Shown: one piece after another, positions 1 through 7,832 of the stretch | How the letters are laid out: each line of letters starts with the position of its first letter | How positions within the stretch are numbered: the first letter of the stretch is position 1 | NCBI RefSeq assembly: GCF_014645355.1 | Contig: NZ_BMLS01000010.1 | Span: 1 to 48,380 of the forward strand | Length of the DNA: 48,380 nt | DNA from: Bowmanella pacifica | GTDB lineage: Bacteria > Pseudomonadota > Gammaproteobacteria > Enterobacterales > Alteromonadaceae | Direction: 5' to 3' | Notes under the pieces: generated by a model | Databases searched by the model: none | Told to the model about the DNA's origin: nothing | Seen by the model: only the letters and a program-made list of their open reading frames with translations | Made by a program: the position numbers and the translations under genes

Positions 1-65
1 CGTTGCTTGCCTTTCCTTGAATCCTTCTGCCTTCCTGGCCTGGCGGGCTACCCCGTCGAAGTGGT

Positions 66-97
66 GCGCATTCTACAGTTCGACAGAAACAGATCAA
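66..97 (-). promoter_or_regulatory. Stable-RNA (rrn P1-like) promoter firing leftward
   Basis: On the minus strand a -35 TTGATC (92-97) and a -10 TAGAAT (70-75) are separated by 16 bp and followed at once by a GCGC discriminator (66-69). An A/T-rich tract around 101-120 could be an UP element. A GC-rich discriminator after the -10 is the hallmark of stringently controlled rRNA/tRNA promoters. Bases 1-60 would then be the untranslated leader of an rRNA or tRNA operon lying beyond the left edge. The RNA itself is not visible, so its identity is inferred. Confidence 0.55.
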
Positions 98-194
98 GCG
101 CTTTTTGCAAAAAACTTTCCGTTCGCGCAGATATTGAGCAAAACTTACTAAATAAGCTTGTTAAAGCGCATTCCACATCGCCTTAGTTGTTTAG

Positions 195-223
195 TTGGCG
201 TTATGTAAATTAATCGGTAACAT
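195..223 (+). promoter_or_regulatory. Candidate sigma-70 promoter of the RRM gene
   Basis: A -35-like TTGGCG (195-200) and a -10-like TAACAT (218-223) are spaced by 17 bp, about 40 bp upstream of the ATG at 266. Matches are moderate, so this is a candidate only. Confidence 0.35.
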
Positions 224-265
224 AGCGTTGCCATATCATTTTTTAATTACATTTTAGGTAGTTAC

Positions 266-721
266 ATGAAATCACCGGTTCTTCTTTATATAGTAATTGC
301 AGGCATACTGGCCGTGCTCGGCTATTTCCTTCTGCCGGCACAAGCAGTAAATGCAAATCAGGCATTAGCTATCGGCTTGTTTATTAGCGGAATACTGACC
401 CCACTGATAGCCAGCCAGTTCATGCGACAAGCACAGGCCACCACCAATGCAGATAATAACCAAGGTGACGATGCCAAGACTTTATATGTGGGTAATCTGC
501 CATATCGGGTCAACGAGCAAGATGTGAAAGCCCACTTTGGAGTGCATGGTACCGTTATATCAGTAAGACTGATGAAAGACAGACGTACAGGTAAACGTAA
601 GGGTTATGGTTTTGTGGAAATGTTGGGCGATGTCGAACAAATCGTCCGTACACTCAACGATACTGAGTTCCAGGATAGAACACTGAAAGTACGCATGGCC
701 AAAGATAAGCAGGAAGAGTAG
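266..721 (+). CDS. Membrane-anchored RRM-domain RNA-binding protein
   Basis: 151 residues. The N-terminus has two hydrophobic segments (about 5-24 and 33-51), then a polar linker, then one RNA recognition motif (about 71-147). RNP2 is LYVGNL (73-78) and RNP1 is RKGYGFVEM (111-119), with the aromatic residues that stack on RNA bases. An AGGT Shine-Dalgarno precedes the ATG. Single-RRM bacterial proteins bind single-stranded RNA; the two membrane segments suggest a version tethered to the inner membrane with the RRM in the cytoplasm. Its RNA target and role are unknown. It is monocistronic and ends at a strong terminator. Confidence 0.85.
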   Translation: MKSPVLLYIVIAGILAVLGYFLLPAQAVNANQALAIGLFISGILTPLIASQFMRQAQATTNADNNQGDDAKTLYVGNLPYRVNEQDVKAHFGVHGTVISVRLMKDRRTGKRKGYGFVEMLGDVEQIVRTLNDTEFQDRTLKVRMAKDKQEE

Positions 722-726
722 AAAAC

Positions 727-756
727 AAAAAAGGTCCGCAACGCGGACCTTTTTTA
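727..756. terminator. Bidirectional rho-independent terminator
   Basis: A-run, GGTCCGC (733-739), 3-nt loop, GCGGACC (743-749), then a T-run. It serves the RRM gene on the plus strand and overlaps the end of the convergent minus-strand gene, with A and T runs on both sides. Confidence 0.9.
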
Positions 757-2076
757 TGCTTGCTGCCCCGGTTCTTTGGGCATAACAGGCTGGGACATAG
801 GTAAGTTGTCCAGCAGCCGTTGATTAAAACTGTGAAATCTATTTATCGCCTGCAGCAGGTCTGGCGTATCGACTTCCAGCATTTGATTGACTAACCCCGT
901 GATTAAGTTGTCATACGATGACGGGTCATATAGCTGTTGCTTAGTTTGCTCTACCACCTCAAGCATTCTTTCCAGGTAATGCGATACTGGCTTAGCGTAG
1001 CCTTCCATTTCTTTGAACTTATCATCCCCTAACTGAACAGCTTCATAAGTTTGGGTTACCTTGAATTGTTCCTGACGGCTCATTTGTAACGCATACCCGG
1101 TCAATTCAGTTTCATCAAATCCTAGCTTGAGTGCCTGCTCAAAAGCTTTCTCTACATCACCATTAAAGAATTCATCAGCCAGGTCTGCGGTCTTATCAAC
1201 CAATTCACCTATAGCCCTGAGCTCATCTTCATCCAGTTCCCCTTCGACCGAGAACCCAAAGCCATTTTTCTCGTAGAACAATGCGTTCTGCTCAGCTCGG
1301 ACAGCCAGGTTATTGGACTGGGAATCTCCAGCATGAGGTTTCTTATCCTCATCATTGGCCTCTGCCTCTTTCTCTGTCTGGCGCACTATCGTCAAATTGC
1401 GGTTCAATTCAAACTGCCGTAGCGCGTCAAAACTGATTCTGACTTCATCACCATCTCTGGTACGAATGGTCAGTTCGCTACTATCCTGACGGCTGTAACT
1501 CAAGGATTCAGAGTAATGAAGCGCCGACACCTCTTGCTCATCTTCCTCTTCCGAAGAACCAAAGATCTCTTTTTCCAGATCGCTGATCCCTTCTTCTATT
1601 AATTCCCGACTCTTCTTAATGCCATCGGCAATTTCGTCATTCATAAAGCCGGCCAAATCCTTTTCAGCCATTTGAATTCCCTTAAGCACACCGCTACGGG
1701 CCTGCTCAAACATCCCTGCCAGTTCTTCTTCTTCCATCCCCTTTGCCTGAGCGTGCCTTATGGCACCGCCAACAAAGCGCAAAACGTTCTTGGCAACTTC
1801 CTCAAAGTCAAACAGAGCGCTGTTGTCTGACTCAGGCTGACGTACAGGCAGGTTGGCTCGTTTATCATCAAGCACTAGACTTTGATTCAATGCGCCTGAC
1901 AAAATCTTTAGGCCAATAATACGCCGCGACTCAGCCGAATTCGTTAAAGTGACTTCATTTGCTTGCTGATCCTTCGGTTGCCGAATCCCATTATCCTTGG
2001 ATGGGCCATTTGGCTCCGAACGATCAACATGAGGCGCACGTTGTTCAAGCCGCGCCTTTAGTTCGCCTAGATTCAT
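754..2076 (-). CDS. Hypothetical protein, DUF5610-like
   Basis: About 440 residues when started at the ATG at 2074-2076, which has a GAGG Shine-Dalgarno; a TTG 13 codons upstream is a weaker alternative. There is no signal peptide or membrane segment. The first 80 residues are polar and probably disordered. An acidic helical middle region follows (runs of E around 180-195), then a C-terminal half with a short serine/tyrosine beta-like stretch (LSYSRQDSS) and a helical tail. This layout resembles gammaproteobacterial DUF5610 proteins, but that name comes from memory. Function is unknown. It stands alone, convergent with the RRM gene. Confidence 0.7.
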   Translation of the reverse strand: MNLGELKARLEQRAPHVDRSEPNGPSKDNGIRQPKDQQANEVTLTNSAESRRIIGLKILSGALNQSLVLDDKRANLPVRQPESDNSALFDFEEVAKNVLRFVGGAIRHAQAKGMEEEELAGMFEQARSGVLKGIQMAEKDLAGFMNDEIADGIKKSRELIEEGISDLEKEIFGSSEEEDEQEVSALHYSESLSYSRQDSSELTIRTRDGDEVRISFDALRQFELNRNLTIVRQTEKEAEANDEDKKPHAGDSQSNNLAVRAEQNALFYEKNGFGFSVEGELDEDELRAIGELVDKTADLADEFFNGDVEKAFEQALKLGFDETELTGYALQMSRQEQFKVTQTYEAVQLGDDKFKEMEGYAKPVSHYLERMLEVVEQTKQQLYDPSSYDNLITGLVNQMLEVDTPDLLQAINRFHSFNQRLLDNLPMSQPVMPKEPGQQA

Positions 2077-2186
2077 GTTGATATCCTCAATACCTCTCGA
2101 CTTATTATCGACCAAAGATGCTCAACTTTTAGCCTACCCCAGCAAAAAGTTTACCTGAAAACCTCAAGCTATAATGCAGACAAGGT

Positions 2187-2214
2187 TTGCGCATCTATGT
2201 AAACACTTTACAAT
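2187..2214 (+). promoter_or_regulatory. Candidate promoter of trmA
   Basis: TTGCGC (2187-2192), 16-bp spacer, TACAAT (2209-2214), 25 bp upstream of the ATG. A GGAGG-like ribosome site (GTGGAGG) lies between them. Confidence 0.4.
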
Positions 2215-2238
2215 CTGCCGCCTTTACGTGGAGGTATC

Positions 2239-3339
2239 ATGCGACCAACAGAAATAGATAGCCGTCAATATGAGGCCCAACTGGCAGAGAAAGCCGAAAT
2301 ATTGAGAAGCTTGTTCAAGCAACACGCTATGCCAGCGTTGGAGCTGTACCCATCCAATCCCCTCCACTATCGTATGCGTGCTGAATTCAGAGTCTGGCAT
2401 GATGGTGAAGACCTCTACCATATAATGTTTGATAGCCAAACCAAGGAAAAATACCGGGTCGATCACTTTCCTCCGGCCAGCAAGCTTATCAATGAGGTGA
2501 TGATTGATTTACTCGAACTGCTGAAACCCAACGACACACTCAGACGCAAGCTTTACCAGATCGACTACCTTAGCACCTTGAGCGGTGAAATACTGGTCAC
2601 TTTGGTCTATCACAAGCCGCTTGATGAAGAATGGCAGCAAGAAGCACAAAAACTTCGCACCATCCTGCGTAACAAATACCAGCTAGATATAGTAGGACGA
2701 GCCCGCAAGCAAATGGTGCTCCTGGAACGCGACCATGTCATTGAAGCGTTGGACATAAACGGGCGCACTTATCAGTTTAAGCAAATAGAGAATAGCTTCA
2801 CTCAGCCTAATGCCGGAGTGAACTGCCAGATGATTGGCTGGGCCCTTGATGCTACCAAGGATCTAAGCGCTGATCTGCTTGAGCTTTATTGTGGGTTAGG
2901 TAATTTTACGCTGCCTCTGGCACAAAACTTTGAACGGGTATTGGCCACTGAAATTTCCAAGGCATCGGTAGAAGCGGCCAATTACAACGCCAAACTGAAC
3001 CAGATAGATAATGTCACTGTGATTCGGATTTCTAGTGAGGAATTTACCGAAGCACTACAAGGAAAACGCCAATTCAAACGTTTAGCAGGAATACAACTAG
3101 AAGCGTTTGATTGCCAAACCGTTTTAGTTGACCCTCCAAGAGCTGGGCTAGACCCAGATACCTGTAAGTTGGTCAGCCATTACCAAAATATTCTGTATAT
3201 ATCGTGCAATCCTCAAACCTTATTGGACAATCTTGAGACACTAGGGCAAACCCATGAAGTTACCCGCTTTGCCCTATTTGACCAGTTTCCTTACACCCAC
3301 CATGCGGAATGTGGCGTCGTGCTCAAGAGAAAAGCCTGA
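2239..3339 (+). CDS. trmA: tRNA (uracil-54-C5)-methyltransferase TrmA
   Basis: 366 residues, the usual TrmA length. The enzyme makes 5-methyluridine at position 54 in the T-loop of tRNA using S-adenosylmethionine. Visible motifs are the SAM-binding LYCGLGNFTLPLA around 217-229, VDPPRAGLD around 293, and ISCNPQTL with the catalytic nucleophile Cys near 323. The general-base Glu is in HHAECGVV near the C-terminus. The start has a good GGAGG site. The gene ends 5 bp from the convergent fabR. Confidence 0.95.
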   Translation: MRPTEIDSRQYEAQLAEKAEILRSLFKQHAMPALELYPSNPLHYRMRAEFRVWHDGEDLYHIMFDSQTKEKYRVDHFPPASKLINEVMIDLLELLKPNDTLRRKLYQIDYLSTLSGEILVTLVYHKPLDEEWQQEAQKLRTILRNKYQLDIVGRARKQMVLLERDHVIEALDINGRTYQFKQIENSFTQPNAGVNCQMIGWALDATKDLSADLLELYCGLGNFTLPLAQNFERVLATEISKASVEAANYNAKLNQIDNVTVIRISSEEFTEALQGKRQFKRLAGIQLEAFDCQTVLVDPPRAGLDPDTCKLVSHYQNILYISCNPQTLLDNLETLGQTHEVTRFALFDQFPYTHHAECGVVLKRKA

Positions 3340-3344
3340 ACCTG

Positions 3345-3983
3345 TTACTTGCTTGCATAAAAGGCCGCCCCTCTGGCAATAAAGCGTAGCTGCTGATTAA
3401 GCCTTTGTGCATGTTCTTTCCGTTGTGCGACAGTGGCGTCGATAGCTTCGGCGCCGGCACTGAAAACCAACTTGACCATTGCTTCTGCTTGTAAACTCGC
3501 CAGTTGACGATTCAGCCCCGTGTGACTGGCAGTATAGTCGGTCAGCTCTTCGATGAAATGCTGGATCTCACGCAATACGGCTGCCCTGAAGGCAGGTGAC
3601 GTGCCCGAATGCTCCCGGAGCAACAAGCGAAACTCATTGCTATTGGAGACGACAAACTCCATAAAAGTATTGACGGAAGTGCTAATGACCCCGCCCCCAG
3701 CATCAATTCTGGATCTGGCCTGACGCATAAGTTGTCTGAGAGCCAAGCCAGCTTCATCCACCAGCGTTAGCCCCAATTCATCAATATCTTTAAAATGGCG
3801 GTAAAAGGACGTTGGTGCTATGCCGGCAGCCCTGGCAACTTCACGCAAGCTAACACTGGACAAACTGCGCTGCTCATCTAACAAGTTAAACGCCGCATCT
3901 ATAATAGCGCGGCGAGTTTTCTGTTTTTGCTGCTGACGGGTCATCATACTAACGGCAGGTTCAAAAGCATTTGAGTTTACCAT
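3345..3983 (-). CDS. fabR: TetR-family repressor of unsaturated fatty acid synthesis, FabR
   Basis: 212 residues with an N-terminal TetR helix-turn-helix (about 20-65, containing [20 protein letters not shown]) and a helical ligand domain. In known systems FabR represses unsaturated fatty acid genes in response to the acyl pool. The gene diverges from an acyl-CoA desaturase, and an 18-bp FabR-type palindrome lies between them, so desaturase control is the likely job here. The ATG at 3983 has an AGGG site; a second Met at residue 13-14 is a possible alternative start. Confidence 0.9.
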   Translation of the reverse strand: MVNSNAFEPAVSMMTRQQQKQKTRRAIIDAAFNLLDEQRSLSSVSLREVARAAGIAPTSFYRHFKDIDELGLTLVDEAGLALRQLMRQARSRIDAGGGVISTSVNTFMEFVVSNSNEFRLLLREHSGTSPAFRAAVLREIQHFIEELTDYTASHTGLNRQLASLQAEAMVKLVFSAGAEAIDATVAQRKEHAQRLNQQLRFIARGAAFYASK

Positions 3984-4024
3984 TAATTTCGCCCTATCAA
4001 ACTAGGTTGATTGTCAGCATTGGC

Positions 4025-4053
4025 TTGCCAAGACAACCTGAACTGGCTAAATT
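4025..4053 (+). promoter_or_regulatory. Candidate desaturase promoter
   Basis: TTGCCA (4025-4030), 17-bp spacer, TAAATT (4048-4053). The FabR-like palindrome starts directly after the -10, so a bound repressor would cover the transcription start. The predicted leader is only about 27 nt and has no clear Shine-Dalgarno. Confidence 0.5.
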
Positions 4054-4071
4054 AGCGCACAACTGTACGCT
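4054..4071. promoter_or_regulatory. FabR operator
   Basis: AGCGCACAACTGTACGCT is an inverted repeat whose half-sites AGCGCACA and AGCGTACA differ at one base. It resembles the known FabR site upstream of enterobacterial fabA and fabB (AGCGTACA-NN-TGT..CGCT). It lies in the fabR-desaturase divergent gap, just downstream of the predicted desaturase -10. Confidence 0.75.
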
Positions 4072-4086
4072 CAAATTTTTTAACTG

Positions 4087-5208
4087 ATGCAAAAACCCGC
4101 CTTGATTCTGACCAATGTATTGTTGTTTATCATTACCAGCCTGATCAGTCTGATATTGGTTCCCATGGAAGCTTACCTGCATGGCTTCGACGCTGTCGAG
4201 GTTGTGGCCTGTATTGTACTTATCTGGTTTTCGGGATTATCCATTACTGCGGGCTATCACAGACTGTGGTCACACAAGGCCTATGATGCTCATCCGTTTG
4301 TCAGGGTTATACTAGCAATCGGTGGCGCCCTGGCCCTGCAAAACAGCATCTTGCACTGGGCATCTGATCATAGAGTTCACCATAAGCACGTAGACAATAA
4401 TGATAAGGATCCCTACTCGGCCGGTCTTGGCTTTTGGTATTCACATATTGGCTGGATGCTGCGCGAATACCAAGCGAGCCGTTATCACAATTACGATAAT
4501 TGCCGGGATCTTCAGAAAGATAAGATTGTTATGTGGCAGCACAATCACTATCTGGCTATCACGCTTTCAGCCAACTTCGGCATCCCACTCTTACTCGGCT
4601 GGTTAAACGGCGATATCTGGGGCATGCTGCTGATTGCCGGAGTCCTGCGACTGGTAATCGTTCATCATGTCACATTCTTCATCAACTCACTGGCACATAT
4701 ATGGGGAAAACAAACCTATACCGACAAAAACAGTGCCAGAGATAATGGAATATTAGCCTTCTTCACCTTTGGTGAGGGCTATCATAACTTTCATCACATC
4801 TTTGAGTACGACTACAGAAATGGAGTGAAGTGGTGGCATTTCGATCCCACCAAATGGCTCATTCGCTTACTTTCCTGGTTTGGACTGACATATAGTCTAC
4901 GACGCTGCCCTGAAGAGCGAATCGAAAAGGCCAGGGTTGAAATGCAACTTAAGAGAGCTCAACAGCAGATCGCCAGCCGACCCGACGCTCAGCTTCTCAC
5001 CGAACGCGTACAGAACGAGTATGAGTTGTTGCTGCAGAAAATGTCTGACTACTACGCGGTCAAGAAGCAGCGTCTGGATGCCAAAAAGCGTGAACTGCTA
5101 GCCAATTATGAAAAACTGGAATTGGACTTCAAATATCAGGAGTTGAAGCAAACACTGGAATTAGCCAAACGTCGATGGCTGGAAGTCCATACCCTACGAT
5201 TTGCATGA
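4087..5208 (+). CDS. Acyl-CoA (delta-9 type) fatty acid desaturase
   Basis: 373 residues. An integral membrane di-iron desaturase inserting a cis double bond into acyl chains. The three histidine boxes are HRLWSH (58-63), HRVHHKH (95-101) and HNFHH (233-237). Hydrophobic helices cover about 5-30, 38-55, 72-90 and 160-205. After the catalytic part a charged, probably coiled-coil tail runs from about 277 to 370, longer than in minimal desaturases. It is divergent from fabR and probably repressed by it, which fits adjustment of membrane fluidity. A stem-loop follows the stop. Confidence 0.92.
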   Translation: MQKPALILTNVLLFIITSLISLILVPMEAYLHGFDAVEVVACIVLIWFSGLSITAGYHRLWSHKAYDAHPFVRVILAIGGALALQNSILHWASDHRVHHKHVDNNDKDPYSAGLGFWYSHIGWMLREYQASRYHNYDNCRDLQKDKIVMWQHNHYLAITLSANFGIPLLLGWLNGDIWGMLLIAGVLRLVIVHHVTFFINSLAHIWGKQTYTDKNSARDNGILAFFTFGEGYHNFHHIFEYDYRNGVKWWHFDPTKWLIRLLSWFGLTYSLRRCPEERIEKARVEMQLKRAQQQIASRPDAQLLTERVQNEYELLLQKMSDYYAVKKQRLDAKKRELLANYEKLELDFKYQELKQTLELAKRRWLEVHTLRFA

Positions 5209-5218
5209 GACTAAAGTT

Positions 5219-5241
5219 GGCTTCCCTGGCAAAGGGAAGCC
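5219..5241 (+). terminator. Stem-loop after the desaturase
   Basis: GGCTTCCCT, 5-nt loop, AGGGAAGCC, followed by TTGCTTTCC. The 9-bp stem is perfect but the T-tract is poor, so termination may be partial. Confidence 0.6.
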
Positions 5242-5302
5242 TTGCTTTCCACATCAATCTCGGTAAGGCTATGAATCTACTTCTGTTTGTCGGAGCCAGT
5301 CG

Positions 5303-6736
5303 TTGTCAGCCAGCACAATCAAGGGAAAAAAAGCCCAATCATCTTCATTTCAATTCGATGCCGTAGTTATCGGAACAGGCCCCGGCGGTGAAGGCGCCGC
5401 CATGCAATTGTCAAAGGCCGGTAAGCAGGTGGCCGTTATTGAACGACATGAGTCAGTTGGCGGCGGTTGCACTCATTGGGGAACCATCCCCTCGAAAGCG
5501 TTGAGGCACTCAGTTAGTCGACTTATCGAATACAATGCTAATCCCCTGTTCAATGATGCCGATCGCAGCCGCCACCTTACCTTCAGTGAAATACTCAAGC
5601 ACGCTGGTTCCGTTATTCGTGAACAAAGCCGGCTGCGCGGCAGTTTCTACGATCGCAACGCGGTTAAAATTTTCCACGGCGAAGCGGCATTTGTTGATGC
5701 ACATACGCTAAAAGTTACCAGAGAAGACGGCTCGATTGATCACATTACCGCCAAGCAGATGGTTATCGCTACAGGCTCTCGTCCTTATACCCCAGGCGAT
5801 ATCGATTTCTCGCACCCGCGCATCTACAACAGCGACTCTATCCTGTCGCTTAAACACGATCCTAAATCCATTATTATCTATGGTGCCGGCGTAATAGGTT
5901 CAGAGTATGCCAGTATTTTCAGAGGGTTAGGCGTCAAGGTCGATTTAGTTAACATGCGCGACCGTTTGCTTTCCTTTCTTGATGCTGAGATCTCTGATTC
6001 ACTGAGTTACCACCTGTGGAATAACGGTGTGGTTATCCGCCACAACGAAACCTACGAAACTGTAGAAGGGCGTGACGACTCCGTGATCTTGCATTTAGCC
6101 TCGGGCAAAAAAATGCGTGCTGATTGTCTGCTTTTTGCCAATGGCCGCACAGGTAACACTGACATGTTGAATCTTAGCGCTTTGGGCATCAAGGCGGATT
6201 CACGAGGGCAAATCAGAGTAGATGAAAACTACAAGACCGAAGTGGACAACATTTATGCGGTAGGGGATGTCATTGGCTATCCCAGCCTAGCATCGGCGGC
6301 ATATAACCAGGGCCGTTTCGCAGCCCAAGCCATGCTAAGCGGAACCTGCCCATCCAGCTTAGTAGAAGATATTCCCACCGGTATTTACACTATCCCCGAA
6401 ATCAGTTCGGTGGGAAAAACAGAGCAAGAACTGACAGCAATGAAAGTGCCATATGAAGTTGGCAGAGCCCAGTTTAAACATCTGGCACGTGCACAGATAG
6501 CCAATACCCAGGTAGGCAGCCTGAAAATTTTGTTCCATCGTGAAAGTAAAGAAATACTGGGTATTCACTGCTTTGGCGAGCGCGCATCTGAGATTGTGCA
6601 TATCGGGCAGGCCATCATGCAACAAAAAGGGGATGCGAATAGCATTGAGTATTTCATCAATACCACTTTTAACTACCCTACTATGGCAGAAGCATACCGG
6701 GTTGCGGCAATCAATGGATTAAATCGAATCTTCTAG
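5303..6736 (+). CDS. sthA: Soluble pyridine nucleotide transhydrogenase SthA
   Basis: 477 residues from a TTG start with a GGAG site 7 nt upstream; no ATG exists near the expected N-terminus. The FAD flavoprotein transfers hydride between NADPH and NAD+. The dinucleotide-binding motif [10 protein letters not shown] is at about 24-33. The redox region GGGCTHWGT keeps the first Cys but has Thr in place of the second, as in other SthA proteins, separating it from disulfide reductases such as Lpd. A second nucleotide motif, [11 protein letters not shown], follows near 195. The C-terminal dimerisation domain is intact and matches the enterobacterial protein closely. Confidence 0.96.
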   Translation: MSASTIKGKKAQSSSFQFDAVVIGTGPGGEGAAMQLSKAGKQVAVIERHESVGGGCTHWGTIPSKALRHSVSRLIEYNANPLFNDADRSRHLTFSEILKHAGSVIREQSRLRGSFYDRNAVKIFHGEAAFVDAHTLKVTREDGSIDHITAKQMVIATGSRPYTPGDIDFSHPRIYNSDSILSLKHDPKSIIIYGAGVIGSEYASIFRGLGVKVDLVNMRDRLLSFLDAEISDSLSYHLWNNGVVIRHNETYETVEGRDDSVILHLASGKKMRADCLLFANGRTGNTDMLNLSALGIKADSRGQIRVDENYKTEVDNIYAVGDVIGYPSLASAAYNQGRFAAQAMLSGTCPSSLVEDIPTGIYTIPEISSVGKTEQELTAMKVPYEVGRAQFKHLARAQIANTQVGSLKILFHRESKEILGIHCFGERASEIVHIGQAIMQQKGDANSIEYFINTTFNYPTMAEAYRVAAINGLNRIF

Positions 6737-6762
6737 CCAGGGTGCTATATGCCAAAAACAAA

Positions 6763-6784
6763 AAACCGGGCTTAGCCCGGTTTT
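6763..6784. terminator. Bidirectional terminator between sthA and the next gene
   Basis: AAAACCGGGC, 3-nt loop, GCCCGGTTTT. Symmetrical A and T runs let it work for sthA and for the convergent small periplasmic gene. Confidence 0.9.
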
Positions 6785-6801
6785 TGTTTATCTATTAACC
6801 T

Positions 6802-7113
6802 TTACTTGCGGTTAGCGGCAAGTAAAGCTGCACCATCCAGCGCATCGCGGTGAGCTACCACTTCTATCAGATATTTTTCTGGATAGAATTTGACAGTCGC
6901 CATAACGTTTTCACTTTGCGATTCTGAACGCTGATAAATAGTCTGCTGTACATCTCGGTACTGCATATTCTGGTTGATTTTACTTTCAACGCAGTCGCTA
7001 TTTATCGCCAGGGTATCACTAGCAACACAATCAAATAGCTTGTTTGACTGTTCTGCCGCTTGCACCATACTGCTTGCAGCTAATAATGAAATCAGGATTG
7101 TAGATTTACGCAT
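6802..7113 (-). CDS. Hypothetical small periplasmic protein
   Basis: 103 residues with a clear Sec signal peptide (MRKSTILISLLAASSMVQA, cleavage near residue 19-20). The mature part is about 83 residues with two cysteines about 12 residues apart, compatible with one disulfide. No family is recognised. GGAG lies 6 nt before the ATG. It is monocistronic and divergent from the glycosylase-like gene. Confidence 0.75.
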   Translation of the reverse strand: MRKSTILISLLAASSMVQAAEQSNKLFDCVASDTLAINSDCVESKINQNMQYRDVQQTIYQRSESQSENVMATVKFYPEKYLIEVVAHRDALDGAALLAANRK

Positions 7114-7240
7114 AACAGACTCCTACAACAACTCAACTTAGAGCGTATATACATTTTTGCAGTTTTCTATCTTGAATGCAATTTATGCCAAGCACATTTT
7201 TATGACAATAATATGACAACCATTTAGGAAGAGGGGATCA

Positions 7241-7825
7241 GTGAAAGATAAAACCATCGCGCTATTACAGGAAGTACGGCAATGTCGCCTGTGTGAGCCA
7301 GCGTTGCCTTTGGGCGCCAATCCTGTGGTTAGAGGAACCCAGGAAGCAAGATTGATGATCATAGGCCAGGCTCCAGGCACTAAAGTACATCACAGTTCAA
7401 TCCCCTGGAATGATGCGTCGGGTGAACGACTAAGAAACTGGCTGCAGCTACCTTCGGACAAATTTTATGACCAGAGCTTGGTGGCAATTATGCCAATGGG
7501 GTTCTGTTATCCTGGCAAAGGAAAAAGTGGCGACCTTCCTCCCAGAAAGGAATGTGCGCCAACCTGGCATAACGCTATACTGAATACCTTACCAGCACGC
7601 AGGTTGACACTGTTAATCGGCCAATATGCCCAGCAGTATTACCTTCAGGACAAAGTGACACTGACGACGCGTCTGCAAAACTATCGACAGTACCTGCCCG
7701 AGTATTTTGTGCTTCCCCACCCTTCACCACGAAATAATATCTGGTTAAAACGCCATCCTTGGTTCGAAGAAACGCTTTTGCCAGATCTTCGACAACGAGT
7801 CTCTTCGCTGTGGGAATCAGATTAA
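7241..7825 (+). CDS. Uracil-DNA glycosylase family protein
   Basis: 194 residues from a GTG start with a strong GGAAGAGGGG site. The UDG-superfamily motif 1 appears as GQAPG (42-46) and motif 2 as HPSPRN near 160. Cysteines at 15, 18, 89 and 105 sit where family-4 UDGs place their 4Fe-4S ligands (CxxC plus C-x15-C), so a cluster is plausible. Family 4 enzymes remove uracil from DNA. This protein belongs to a shorter, less studied branch, so exact substrate and activity are uncertain. It overlaps nothing and ends 7 bp from the convergent c-di-GMP gene. Confidence 0.8.
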   Translation: MKDKTIALLQEVRQCRLCEPALPLGANPVVRGTQEARLMIIGQAPGTKVHHSSIPWNDASGERLRNWLQLPSDKFYDQSLVAIMPMGFCYPGKGKSGDLPPRKECAPTWHNAILNTLPARRLTLLIGQYAQQYYLQDKVTLTTRLQNYRQYLPEYFVLPHPSPRNNIWLKRHPWFEETLLPDLRQRVSSLWESD

Positions 7826-7832
7826 CCTATGT

